Shown here: piece after piece, positions 26,439 to 35,417 of the stretch | Layout of the letters: every line of letters begins with the position of its first letter | Position numbering within the stretch: the stretch's first letter is position 1 | Assembly: GCA_963773875.1 (NCBI GenBank) | Contig: CAVZCV010000004.1 | Coordinates: forward strand, 34,117 to 98,116 | Direction: 5' to 3' | Origin: CAVTYH01 sp963773875 | GTDB taxonomy: Bacteria > Planctomycetota > Planctomycetia > Pirellulales > JADZDJ01 | Length of the DNA stretch: 64,000 nucleotides | The notes under the pieces: generated by a model | The model's input: the letters and a program-made list of their open reading frames with translations, nothing else | The model's database searches: none | Told to the model about the DNA's origin: nothing | Program-made: the position numbers and the translations under genes

Positions 26439-27667
26439 CTATTGCTTTTGAATCTGCAATAAATCGTATGGCGGCGCAAAGCTACTTTGATTGGCCGCAG
26501 CGCGGCCGACGTTGCCTTGCACGACCACGAAGTCGCCGGGGTTCAGGCCGTTCAACTTTGCGCTGTCGTTCAAGATGACGCTGCCGCCATAGCTGTCTGT
26601 GGCGCCGTCCGGAGGAATGTAGCGCAGCCGCCAGATGCGAGTGCTTTGCGAATACTCGAGCTTGCCTTTCAGCCAACGGTATTGCGGATCGTAACCGAAC
26701 GAGGTTCGCGAGAGATCGTTAGGACTGCCGGCCGCTGGTTTTGGTTGCGAGGCGTTGGCCGGCAGGCTTGCCAGCGTTGGAGTGGGCGATGCCGGACTCA
26801 GCACCCGCGGGGCTTGAGCCACGTTGGCGGCCGGGTTGTTGGAAACAAACGCAGCCGGTGTCGCGCGGGGCACCGGCGGCAAATCAGTAAGTTCCGGGAA
26901 ACGCGATTGGGCGATGGATTGATTCAAAGTTCCAGCCGATGTGCCGCCGGGCATCGTGTTCGCACTTGCCGAGCTTGATGCGATTGCGCGACTTCGCACA
27001 GTCGCGGAGCTTGCGGTTGGCTCGACGATCCGAATCGCACTCTTATCAGCGGGCGCCGAATATGCGGCGGGGGTTGTCGCATTCATTGGCGTCGAACCCT
27101 CAGCCGGCGTCCATTGTGTGGCAGAAACAACGCCCGGAGTTTTTGCAGTTGTCGAGCTGCCTGCAGGATTCGCGGTTCCGATGATGCGATCGACATCAAG
27201 TGGCTTTGGCGTGCCGGCTTGGGCGAGTGTCGGCGTGCTGCCTTGCGGATTGGCATACGCTTGCGGATAGGCAAGTCCCCCAGGTGGACCGTAAATCGGT
27301 CGCGGTTTCGATGAGACCGGCGTCAAGGGCGGTTGAACAGTTCCGTTTGGCAAGTTTAAAGGACCCGGCGAAACGGGCGAAACGTTCGGCGAGAAGCTCG
27401 ACAACCCGCCTTGCCCGGCCGCGGCCGGCGCGAAATTCGTTGGGCCAATTGTTCGAGGCGGCAGAGGAGAGACTGATCCAGGAGTCACTACTGGCGGCGA
27501 AATCTGCGTGCCGGCAGGCGCGCCATAATATGGTTGACCCGGCGGCGGCATTGCAGTGCCTGGTGGCTCAACCGTTGTGCGTCCCAAGAACGGATCGGAA
27601 ACTCCGGACGGACTTCGGCAGCCTGCGCAGGCGCCGCTACTGTCAGCAGAGTAAGGATCCGTTTCAT
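26439..27667 (-). CDS. Proline-rich planctomycetal lipoprotein, signal split by a frameshift
   Basis: About 410 residues. The ATG at 27667 gives MKRILTLLTVAA in one frame. One base later, near 27640, the DNA reads ACAGCRSPSGVSDPFLGRTT, a lipobox Cys followed by the SDPFLGRTTVEPPGT motif common in planctomycetal exported proteins. So the true protein is probably a lipoprotein interrupted by a single-base indel. The middle is Pro/Ala/Ser-rich and disordered. The C-terminal domain (YRWLKGKLEYSQSTRIWRLR to DFVVVQGNVG) looks like a compact beta domain. Function unknown. Confidence 0.7.
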
Positions 27668-27773
27668 GGGTGAACTCCTTTTCACCGCCCACTGCGACGA
27701 GAATTCGTCGCGCCGAAGAATGGAGGCCGAGAAGGTTAGCGAATTTGCGGGATGTGTCCAGACCGATTGCGGC

Positions 27774-27811
27774 GCAAAAAAAATCAGCCCCCGCGGACGG
27801 TGGAGGCTGAT
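27774..27811 (-). terminator. Rho-independent terminator
   Basis: On the minus strand ATCAGCC (27811-27805) and GGCTGAT (27789-27783) form a GC-rich stem, followed by a run of eight T (27783-27776). It lies 64 bases past the end of the small exported protein gene and ahead of the proline-rich lipoprotein gene, so it ends the former transcript. Confidence 0.75.
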
Positions 27812-27874
27812 CGGTTAATTAACCTACAAACCGGTGCGTCGTGCTAGCATCGACGCAGTCTAGAACACTCGATT

Positions 27875-28309
27875 TCAGTTCGAACTGACTGCGGCGACCT
27901 TGATCGTCTTTACAAATGGATTAATCACCACTTGCGGAACCGAGGCATGATAGCTGGCGGTGCGAGCGGCAGTCGGCTTGGCTTCTGACTTCTCTTTGTT
28001 CTGCGGCACGTACGGATTGACTATGTCTTGCGGCTCGGCGGGTTCGACTTCCGGTGTCATCGTTCCCGGCGGATACGCAAACGGACTCCAGCCGTACGTG
28101 CGCGGGACCGGCATGCTGTAATACACAGGCGGGAACATGGAGAAGTACGGCACATCGTTCACTCGCGAACCGTATAGGCCGTACGGAAAGTTAATTCCGC
28201 AACCGTAACCATAACCACCGCAGTAAGGTCCTTGCGCATCTGCCTGCGAGATTGCAAACCCAGCGGCCACGGCAATGGCCAACAAACCAACCGTTGCAAA
28301 TCGTTTCAT
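27875..28309 (-). CDS. Small exported planctomycetal protein
   Basis: 144 residues from ATG 28309, beginning MKRFATVGLLAIAVAAGFAI and a cleavable SQADAQG site. The mature part is rich in Gly, Tyr and Pro (YCGGYGYGCGINFPYGLYG, YFSMFPPVYYSMPVP), then an acidic Pro segment and a basic tail (INPFVKTIKVAAVSSN). No catalytic motif is visible. Homologous sequences are common and uncharacterised in planctomycetes. The gene is monocistronic, with its own terminator at 27774-27811. Confidence 0.7.
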   Translation of the reverse strand: MKRFATVGLLAIAVAAGFAISQADAQGPYCGGYGYGCGINFPYGLYGSRVNDVPYFSMFPPVYYSMPVPRTYGWSPFAYPPGTMTPEVEPAEPQDIVNPYVPQNKEKSEAKPTAARTASYHASVPQVVINPFVKTIKVAAVSSN

Positions 28310-28475
28310 GGAAGTCGCCTCAGAGATGTAGAATGCGTTGAGAGTGTCGAAAAGTTCCGTTTGATGAGCCACCCTCTACACTAAACAGAGGGATATTCAC
28401 TTACAACCGGCAGTCCAGCATAATCGTCCCGGCACTGATTTGCGGTAAAACCTTAGGTGGACGATACTTAAACGC

Positions 28476-29672
28476 ATGGGCTCTAGATCGATCACGGCTG
28501 AACTGAAGGCCGAAGCAAGGCGATTGGGCTTCGATATGTGTGGAATTTGCCCTGCGGTTCCGCCGCCGGGAATTGACCGCTTTCGCCAGTGGCTTTCCGC
28601 CGGCTATGCAGGACAGATGCAGTATCTGCCGGATCGCGACGATGCATACGCCGATCCGCAGCACGTGCTCGATGGAGCGCGGAGCATTGTGTTGCTGGCA
28701 ATGAACTATCGGACTGCCGAACCGACTTCGGCGCAAGCGGGTCAAGGAAGGATCTCGCGATATGCCTGGGGAACCGACTATCACACGATCATTCGCGATC
28801 GGCTGGATGCGCTGGCTGATTGGCTACGGGTGGAAGATCCAAACGTAAAAGTTCGCGGTGTCGTCGATACCGCGCCGCTTTTGGAGCGCGAATTCGCACA
28901 GCTTGCCGGGCTGGGTTGGATCGGCAAGAACACACTGCTGCTCAACAAGCAGCTCGGCAGTTGGTTCTTCTTAGCGGCGCTATTAACCGATATTGAATTG
29001 GAGTACGACGCGCCGCATGAAACGGATCACTGCGGCACATGTCGAGCGTGCCTCGATGCTTGCCCGACCGGTGCATTCGTTGATGCTTACGTGCTCGATG
29101 CCCGGCGTTGCATCAGTTATCTTACCATAGAGCTGCGTGATCACCTGCCGAGCGATTTGCGACCGGGCATCGGCGATTGGCTGTTTGGCTGTGATGTGTG
29201 CCAGGATGTTTGCCCATGGAACCATCGGGCGCCGCAATCAAACGAACCGCGATTTCAACCGTTGGAAGGCGCTGATCCAATTCAACTGGCCGCGCTATTC
29301 GGTTTGGATGACGATGCTTTTCGCGCGCGATTCCGCGATACGCCACTGTGGCGCGCGAAACGCCGCGGCCTATTGCGTAATGCCGCCATCGTGCTTGGCA
29401 ATCGCCCTCATGAGATGTCCCTGCCCGCACTCATCCGCGGATTAAGCGACGTCGAGCCGCTTGTTCGCGCCGCGTGCGCTTGGGCGATTGGCAATTACAC
29501 GTCGCGTAACGCAATCGCATCGTTGCGCGAAAGGTTATCCGTCGAACACGACCAAACAGTTGCCGAAGAAATTCGATGCGCCTGGAATATGTTAACGAAT
29601 CAGCCGCTTTCGCAATCCGTTACTGCATCGGTCGCTGGCTCTGGATGTCTGCCCGGCAGATCTTCCGCATAG
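28476..29672 (+). CDS. queG: Epoxyqueuosine reductase
   Basis: QueG carries out the last step of queuosine synthesis, reducing epoxyqueuosine in tRNA with cobalamin and two [4Fe-4S] clusters. The 398-residue protein has the N-terminal corrinoid-reductase-like domain, Asp131 in VVDTAPLLEREFAQLAGLGW, the cluster motif CGTCRACLDACPTGAF (Cys186/189/192/196) and CDVCQDVCPWN. A HEAT-like helical tail begins near residue 320. The C-terminal 73 bases overlap the end of the dus gene on the other strand. Confidence 0.94.
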   Translation: MGSRSITAELKAEARRLGFDMCGICPAVPPPGIDRFRQWLSAGYAGQMQYLPDRDDAYADPQHVLDGARSIVLLAMNYRTAEPTSAQAGQGRISRYAWGTDYHTIIRDRLDALADWLRVEDPNVKVRGVVDTAPLLEREFAQLAGLGWIGKNTLLLNKQLGSWFFLAALLTDIELEYDAPHETDHCGTCRACLDACPTGAFVDAYVLDARRCISYLTIELRDHLPSDLRPGIGDWLFGCDVCQDVCPWNHRAPQSNEPRFQPLEGADPIQLAALFGLDDDAFRARFRDTPLWRAKRRGLLRNAAIVLGNRPHEMSLPALIRGLSDVEPLVRAACAWAIGNYTSRNAIASLRERLSVEHDQTVAEEIRCAWNMLTNQPLSQSVTASVAGSGCLPGRSSA

Positions 29673-30709
29673 AATTTGTTAAGCACGTCTTCTAATTCGT
29701 TCTGCCGGCGCACAGCAATGAAGGCATCGCGAACTTTCAACGGTTCCGGATGCAAGCGCGAATACTTAATGCCGAATTTTCGCATTTGCCGACCGCAAAC
29801 TTCGGGGCCATAGATTTGTTCAGCCAGTCGGTAATGTTCTTCAATCACTCGGCGCTGCTCGAAAAGACTCGGCGGCGCAGGCAGTGGCAACCCGTCTGCC
29901 AAAGCTCGCACTTGGCTGAAAATCCACGGATTGCCAATTGCACCGCGGGCCGCGGTGACACCATCCACGCCGGTGTAGAGCAGCATGTCGATGCATGCTT
30001 GCGGCGTGAATAGATCGCCGCTACCCAGCACAGTCCTCGATCCAGCGAGCTGTTTCACTTCGCGTAGAAAATCCCAGTTGCTTGGGCCGATGTAACGCTG
30101 CTCGACCGTGCGGCCATGGACCGTGATTGCCGCCACGCCGCGATTGAACGCGCCATCGAAGATTTTGAAGAACCGCTCCCGGCTTTCTGCAGTGTCGTCC
30201 AGTCCGCGGCGCATTTTTACGGTCACCGGAACCTGCGCCGGCACGGCTTCGCGCACTCGCGAAACAATCTCCAGTGCAGTTTCCGGTTGGCTAAGCAAGA
30301 ATCCACCGCGGCAGCGCCCGAGCACTTTTTTGACTGGGCAGCCGAAATTGATGTCGATGACATCAAAGCCCGCCGTCACCAATCGCTTTGCCGCCGGACC
30401 AAAATCATCTGGATTCGCGCCCATCAACTGCCCGCCGACCGGATGCTCTTCGTCGCTCACTTTCAGCCGTCGCTGATTTTTTTTCGAATCGCTCGCCGTG
30501 ATCACGAACTGATCGAGCAGCACTTCGCACAGCGTGTACGGCGTGCCAAGCCGGCGGGCAATTACGCGCATCGCCCAATCGCTGTACCCGGAAAGTGCTG
30601 CTTGCACGACGGGAAAGCCGACCTCGACGTTGCCGATGCGTAGCGGTCTGCGGCCGACTTCCGCAGGTGCGTTCTCAGAAATTAAATCCGCAGTGGCCAT
30701 CAATCCCAT
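29600..30709 (-). CDS. dusB: tRNA-dihydrouridine synthase (DusB type)
   Basis: An FMN-dependent TIM-barrel enzyme that reduces uridines in tRNA with NADPH. Motifs: AALSGYSDWAMRVIARRLG, IDINFGCPVKKVLGRCRGG (catalytic Cys in GCP), VKMRRGLDD, VHGRTVEQRY, NWDFLREV, VLGSGDLFTP and VTAARGAIGNPWIF. ATG 30709 lies 7 bases after the zwf TGA at 30716, so the genes are coupled. Its C-terminus overlaps queG by 73 bases. It is at the distal end of the zwf operon. DusB is the nearest type but A/B/C assignment by sequence alone is not certain. Confidence 0.9.
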   Translation of the reverse strand: MGLMATADLISENAPAEVGRRPLRIGNVEVGFPVVQAALSGYSDWAMRVIARRLGTPYTLCEVLLDQFVITASDSKKNQRRLKVSDEEHPVGGQLMGANPDDFGPAAKRLVTAGFDVIDINFGCPVKKVLGRCRGGFLLSQPETALEIVSRVREAVPAQVPVTVKMRRGLDDTAESRERFFKIFDGAFNRGVAAITVHGRTVEQRYIGPSNWDFLREVKQLAGSRTVLGSGDLFTPQACIDMLLYTGVDGVTAARGAIGNPWIFSQVRALADGLPLPAPPSLFEQRRVIEEHYRLAEQIYGPEVCGRQMRKFGIKYSRLHPEPLKVRDAFIAVRRQNELEDVLNKFYAEDLPGRHPEPATDAVTDCESG

Positions 30710-30715
30710 CGTCAA

Positions 30716-32173
30716 TCAATGATTCAGCACCGGGCAAGTATCAAACCACTCGCGACCTTGGGCGGCCATCCAAGCGGTCGATTCTTCTGGGCCCCAGAGA
30801 CCCGGTTCGTAGAGATGAATTGGCGGCAAATTCCGCTCTTTCCAGGTTTTGAGAATCGGATCGATAATGTCCCAGGCGGCTTCGACTTCATCGGCGCGGG
30901 CAAATAAACTGGCATCGCCTTGCATGGCATCGAGCAGCAGCCGCTCGTAAGCTTCTGGCATGACGCCTTGGAATTCGCGCTGGAAACTGAAATCTAAATC
31001 GGATAGGCGGAGCTTCATGCCGGCATCGGGGATCTTCGTTTGAAAGTGGAGCTGAATTCCCTCGGCCGGCTGGACCTGGATGACGAGGCGATTGCCGCCT
31101 TGAATGCCTCGCGGGCCACTTGGAAACAACAGGTGCGGTGGTTCGTTGAATTGAATTACGATTTGCGTCGTGCGGCACGACATTGCTTTCCCGCTGCGCA
31201 AATAGAACGGCACGCCCTGCCAGCGCCAGTTTTGCACGCCCAGCTTCATCGCCGCGAACGTCGCGGTCTGGCTGTCAGGCGGTACATCAGGCTCACTGGT
31301 GTAACCGCGATATTGACCGCGGAGAGTGTCGCGACAAACTTCGTCGGGCGTCATCGGTTGAATGGCCGAGAGTACTTTGACTTTTTCGTCTCGCACCGCG
31401 TCAGCATTGTACTTGGCGGGCGATTCCATCGCCGTGACGGTCAAAAGCTGCAGCAGGTGATTTTGAAACATGTCGCGCAGCACACCGCTCTTGTCGTAAT
31501 ATCCGCCGCGACGACCAACCGTGACTTCCTCCGCTGTCGTAATTTGCACGTGATCGACATAGCGACGGTTCCATACCGGCTCGAAAATGCTATTAGCAAA
31601 GCGTAGCACCAACATATTCTGCACGGTTTCTTTGCCGAGATAGTGATCGATGCGATAGACCTGCCCCTCAGCGAACACTTTATGCACAGCGTCGTTCAAA
31701 TGTTTCGCGCTTGCCAGATCAGTGCCGAATGGTTTTTCAATGATCACCCTGCGCGGACCGCTTGTTTCGGCAGCCAAGCCTGCTGCGCCCAGTTGGGCTA
31801 CGGCCGGTTCGTAGAATTGCGGCGCCGTGGAGAGATAGTACAGCCGCGACGATTGCCGTCCCTGTTCCAACTCGTCCAATTGTTTGGCTAGAGCGGTGAA
31901 ATCGCTGGCCTGGCCAATGTCGCCGGGATGATAGTAGATCGACTTGGCAAATTCCTCCCACGCTGCGGGATCCCACAGTTTGGCGGCAAATTTTTGCGTG
32001 GTTTCCGTGAGCTTTTTTCGCCATTCCTCATTGGAAAACTTCGAGCGGGCAAAGCCGACGACACGCGTTCCCGGCGGCAAGCGATCTTTGCGGGCTAAGG
32101 AAAACAGAGCCGGAATTAGTTTGCGACTGGTGAGGTCGCCGGAGGCGCCGAAGATGACAACAGTATTCGGCAT
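30716..32173 (-). CDS. zwf: Glucose-6-phosphate 1-dehydrogenase
   Basis: Zwf oxidises glucose-6-phosphate to 6-phosphogluconolactone with NADP and feeds the pentose phosphate pathway. ATG 32173 gives MPNTVVIFGASGDLTSRKL, the nucleotide-binding start. The open frame extends 100 codons upstream through the SDR gene's end, but that part is unrelated sequence. Further motifs: RVIIEKPFG, active-site RIDHYLGKE (174-182), FANSIFEPVWNR. Length 485 is normal. No 6-phosphogluconolactonase gene is nearby. The zwf, SDR, gnd, HAD and pfp genes run in one direction. Confidence 0.95.
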   Translation of the reverse strand: MPNTVVIFGASGDLTSRKLIPALFSLARKDRLPPGTRVVGFARSKFSNEEWRKKLTETTQKFAAKLWDPAAWEEFAKSIYYHPGDIGQASDFTALAKQLDELEQGRQSSRLYYLSTAPQFYEPAVAQLGAAGLAAETSGPRRVIIEKPFGTDLASAKHLNDAVHKVFAEGQVYRIDHYLGKETVQNMLVLRFANSIFEPVWNRRYVDHVQITTAEEVTVGRRGGYYDKSGVLRDMFQNHLLQLLTVTAMESPAKYNADAVRDEKVKVLSAIQPMTPDEVCRDTLRGQYRGYTSEPDVPPDSQTATFAAMKLGVQNWRWQGVPFYLRSGKAMSCRTTQIVIQFNEPPHLLFPSGPRGIQGGNRLVIQVQPAEGIQLHFQTKIPDAGMKLRLSDLDFSFQREFQGVMPEAYERLLLDAMQGDASLFARADEVEAAWDIIDPILKTWKERNLPPIHLYEPGLWGPEESTAWMAAQGREWFDTCPVLNH

Positions 32174-32258
32174 CTTAATTCCTGCATGGGCGGTAGCCGG
32201 AGAACCCGATGGTGGCGCCAAATTGCCAACCACCGGCGAACGGATTCGCCTTCTGCCA

Positions 32259-33041
32259 TCAAATTCGCATCGCAGTAAACCCGCCGTCCACATACACCGC
32301 GGCGCCGGTGATAAAGCTTCCCGCTTTTCGCGACAAAAGCAAGAGCGTTGCGCCGACCAGCTCGCTGGGCTCGCCAAAGCGGGCCATCGGCGTTTGCTGC
32401 ATGATGTTGGACACGCGCGCCGGATCGAGAATTTTCCGGTTCTGCTCCGCTGGAAAAAAGCCGGGGCAGAGTGCATTCACGCGAACTTTCTGGGGCGCAA
32501 ATTCACGAGCCACATTTTGTGTCAAGTTTACAACCGCGGCCTTCGAAGCCGAATATGCGAACACGCGCGAGAGCGGCAAATGCGATGAGACGCTGCCAAT
32601 GTTCAAAATCGCGCCGCCGCCAGACTTCGCCATGTGCGCACCGAAAATCTGGCAGCCCCAATGTGTGCTGGTGAGATTGGTGAGCAGCACGCGATCCCAA
32701 TCCTCATCCTTAGCGTCTGCATAGTTCGAAGCCGAATTGACACCGGCGCAATTCACGAGGATATCAACGCGACCGAACTGTTTAAGTGTCGCGGCCAATA
32801 GCTCTTCGATCGATTTCCGCTGCGTGACATCGACCGGCAGAAATGCGGCCTCGCCGCCGAGTTTCTTGATCGAGGCGACACGTTGTTCACCGCGATCGGC
32901 GCCGCGGCCAGCAACCACGGTCGTGGCGCCCGCCTGGGCGATCCCTTCCGCGAGCGCGCCGCCCAGCACGCCGGTACCGCCAATTACGACTGCAACCTGG
33001 CCCGAGAGGCCGAACAAATCTTCGACGAATGAATTGGCCAT
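32259..33041 (-). CDS. Short-chain dehydrogenase/reductase, sugar-acid type
   Basis: 260 residues, classical SDR. The cofactor loop is GGTGVLGGAL (21-30). Asn in NCAGVN (98-102), Ser150-152, and the catalytic pair Tyr163/Lys167 in FAYSASKAAV are present. FEDLFGLSGQVAVV resembles D-mannonate oxidoreductase and gluconate 5-dehydrogenase members. The position between gnd and zwf, with 6 bases to the gnd stop, suggests a sugar-acid substrate in the same pathway. The precise substrate is inference. Confidence 0.85.
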   Translation of the reverse strand: MANSFVEDLFGLSGQVAVVIGGTGVLGGALAEGIAQAGATTVVAGRGADRGEQRVASIKKLGGEAAFLPVDVTQRKSIEELLAATLKQFGRVDILVNCAGVNSASNYADAKDEDWDRVLLTNLTSTHWGCQIFGAHMAKSGGGAILNIGSVSSHLPLSRVFAYSASKAAVVNLTQNVAREFAPQKVRVNALCPGFFPAEQNRKILDPARVSNIMQQTPMARFGEPSELVGATLLLLSRKAGSFITGAAVYVDGGFTAMRI

Positions 33042-33047
33042 ATTGGG

Positions 33048-34479
33048 TCAGTCCGGTTTGCGGCGCAAGCTGATCCAGTCAGTGTGGAATGTGCCCGGCT
33101 TGTCGACTCGCTGATAAGTGTGGCGCCGAAATAATCGCGCTGGGCCTGCAGTAAATTTGCCGGCAGACGGTCTTGCCGAATGCCGTCGTAATACGAAAGT
33201 GCGGTCATGAAGGCCGGGGTCCAAATCCCTAAATGAACCGCCGTTGTCACGGCGTGACGCCATGCTTTTTGTGCTTTCGACAGCACTTCGCGGAAGTACG
33301 GCGCGAGTAACAGATTTTCCAAATTCTTATCGGCATCGAACGCTTCTTTGATGCGTTCCAAAAATCGTGCGCGAATGATGCAGCCGCCGCGCCACAACAG
33401 GGCAATGCTGCCGTAATCGAGCGGCCACTTGTGCTCTTTGGCGGCAGCTTGCAACTGGACAAAGCCCTGGGCATAACTGCAAATTTTTGAGGCGTACAGC
33501 GCCTGCCGCACAGCTTCAATGAACTCCTTCGGGTCGGCTTCGTAGCGGCCCGCCGGACCGTGCAGCACTTTGCTCGCGCGGACGCGTTCCTCTTTCAGTG
33601 CCGACAAAGACCTCGCGTAAACGGCTTCCGTCACCAGCGTGCTGGGCACACCAAGATCGAGCGCCAATTGGCTCATCCACTTGCCGGTGCCTTTCGCGCC
33701 GGCGGTGTCGAGAATTTCATCGACGAGGAATTTGCCCGTCTCGGGATCCTTCACGCTGAAAATATCGCGCGTGATTTCAATCAGGTAGCTATCCAGTTCG
33801 CCGCGATTCCACTCGGCAAAAACGGTGTACAGATCCTCGTTCGACATATCGAGCCCGGTGCGGAGCATGTTGTACGCTTCGCAAATGAGCTGCATGTCGC
33901 CGTACTCGATACCGTTGTGAACCATCTTCACGTAGTGGCCGGCGCCGCGCGGGCCTACCCAATCGCAGCAGGGAATATCGTCTTTCGGTCCGACTTTTGC
34001 GGCGATCGCTTGAAAGATCGGCTTCAAAATCGGCCAGCCTGCTTCGCTGCCGCCGGGCATCATGCTGGGGCCCTTGAGCGCCCCTCTTCGCCGCCGGAGA
34101 CGCCACAGCCGACGTACAGCAAGCCCTTCGATTCCACGTATTGCGTGCGGCGTTCCGTATCGGAAAACAGCGTATTGCCGCCGTCGATAATCACATCCCC
34201 CTTTTCCATCAGCGGGAGCAACTGATCGATCAGCGAATCGACCGCCGGCCCGGCCTTGACCATCATCATCACTTTGCGCGGCCGGCTCAGGCTTTTGACC
34301 AGCTCTTCCAGCGAATGGCAACCGACAAACTTCTTGCCAGCGGCGCGGCCTTTGATGAAGTTATCGACCACACTCGTCGTGCGATTGAATACTGCCACCT
34401 TATAGCCGCGGCTCTCCACGTTGAGCGCAAGGTTCTCGCCCATTACCGCCAGGCCGATCAGTCCGAAATCGCAGTTCAT
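33048..34479 (-). CDS. gnd: 6-phosphogluconate dehydrogenase, two frameshifts
   Basis: Gnd decarboxylates 6-phosphogluconate to ribulose-5-phosphate with NADP. It begins MNCDFGLIGLAVMGENLAL. Other motifs are FNRTTSVVDNF, IIDGGNTLFSDT, GCGVSGGEEGA, GAGHYVKMVHNGIEYGDMQL, AKGTGKW and the C-terminal RDYFGAHTYQRVD followed by FHTDW. Two single-base deletions interrupt it as written: one in a C run at 34081-34084 (GGEEG then ALKGPSMMPGG), and one near 33124 (YFGA then HTYQRVDKPG). The corrected length of about 477 is normal. Confidence 0.93.
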
Positions 34480-34491
34480 AATTGGTCCTTA

Positions 34492-34541
34492 GTCCTTTGT
34501 CATTTGTCCTTGCCAATGACGAAGGACAAATGACAAGGGAC
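34492..34541. repeat. 20-bp palindrome between HAD and gnd genes
   Basis: GTCCTTTGTCATTTGTCCTT at 34492-34511 and its reverse complement, with one mismatch, at 34522-34541 flank a 10-base loop. A similar single arm lies at 37193-37213 in the pfp leader. On the operon transcript it would form a strong hairpin between HAD and gnd. It is probably a copy of a small dispersed repeat. Confidence 0.6.
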
Positions 34542-34552
34542 AAATTCGCCAT

Positions 34553-35416
34553 TCACTTCTTTTCCCACGGTGGTTGTTCCGGCAGGTACGATTCAAATTC
34601 GGCGAGCAGTTTTTGCTGGTACTCGCCGGCGAACTTGCCGCTGAGGAACCGATCGATGCCTTCGGCGTGAAATCGTTTCCAGCTGCCTTCTTCCGCGCCG
34701 GGGTTGATCGGGAAAAACAGCGCCTTGTTTGCCACGGCCGCTTGGTAATCGCCGGGTGCATCGCCAATCATCAGCACGTGATCCGGCTTGTATTTCTTGG
34801 CGACGCCAAGCAATTCCTTTTTCGTGCCCAGCTCCTGGCCGCAAATATCGACGACGTACTTCGCCAGATCGTGCTCCTGCCATTCACGCTTCAGCGCCTC
34901 CGTGGGAGTGGCGGAGACCACGAGCAAATCGGCTTTGCCAGCCAATTTTTCCAGGCTCTCGCGCACGTACGGAAACGGTGGCACCCAGCGGACAATTTTT
35001 TCCACCGTCTCGTTGACTTCCTTGCTCCAGGCGAGCGCCTGCTTGAGATCCGGATGCCCATTCGTTTCGGCGGCTTTCGCCAGTGCCGGATTCGCGAGCT
35101 TAGTCTCGACCCTGATCCATTCCACCAGGCCGTGCGGCATGGTGATTTTCACGCCGCGTGCTTGCACTTCCGGGCGCTTTTGCAACCACTGGATCGTTTC
35201 GATCAACGCCGGAAAGCGATTGATGCCCCGGCTCTTGGAGTACAGATTCACAAACTCCGCCGCCTCGCGGGCATACTTGCTCACACCTTGCAGACCGTAG
35301 TGATTGATGATTTGCGGAATGAAGCACTCCTTGTGCTTCAGTTCCATGGTGTCGAATGCGCAACCATCGCTATCGATGCCAACGAGAAAATCGTGCTTGG
35401 GTGTCAGATCAATCAT
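34553..35416 (-). CDS. HAD-superfamily hydrolase
   Basis: 287 residues. Motif I is LVGIDSDGCAFDTM with Asp15 and Asp17 (the usual DxDxT/V is DSDGC here), motif II LLVVSATPTEAL, and the late acidic motif is VLMIGDAPGDYQAA, preceded by a conserved KKYKPD. A large helical cap lies between (about 25-165). It is a phosphatase or phosphonatase-like enzyme. The start is 1 base from the pfp stop, so it is coupled to pfp. Placed between pfp and gnd, a sugar-phosphate substrate is likely but not shown. Confidence 0.8.
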   Translation of the reverse strand: MIDLTPKHDFLVGIDSDGCAFDTMELKHKECFIPQIINHYGLQGVSKYAREAAEFVNLYSKSRGINRFPALIETIQWLQKRPEVQARGVKITMPHGLVEWIRVETKLANPALAKAAETNGHPDLKQALAWSKEVNETVEKIVRWVPPFPYVRESLEKLAGKADLLVVSATPTEALKREWQEHDLAKYVVDICGQELGTKKELLGVAKKYKPDHVLMIGDAPGDYQAAVANKALFFPINPGAEEGSWKRFHAEGIDRFLSGKFAGEYQQKLLAEFESYLPEQPPWEKK

Positions 35417-35417
35417 G

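Noticed and set aside
32174..32476. A 100-codon N-terminal extension of zwf
   Set aside because: It lies over the C-terminus of the SDR gene in another frame. Zwf normally begins at MPNTVVIFGASGDL.
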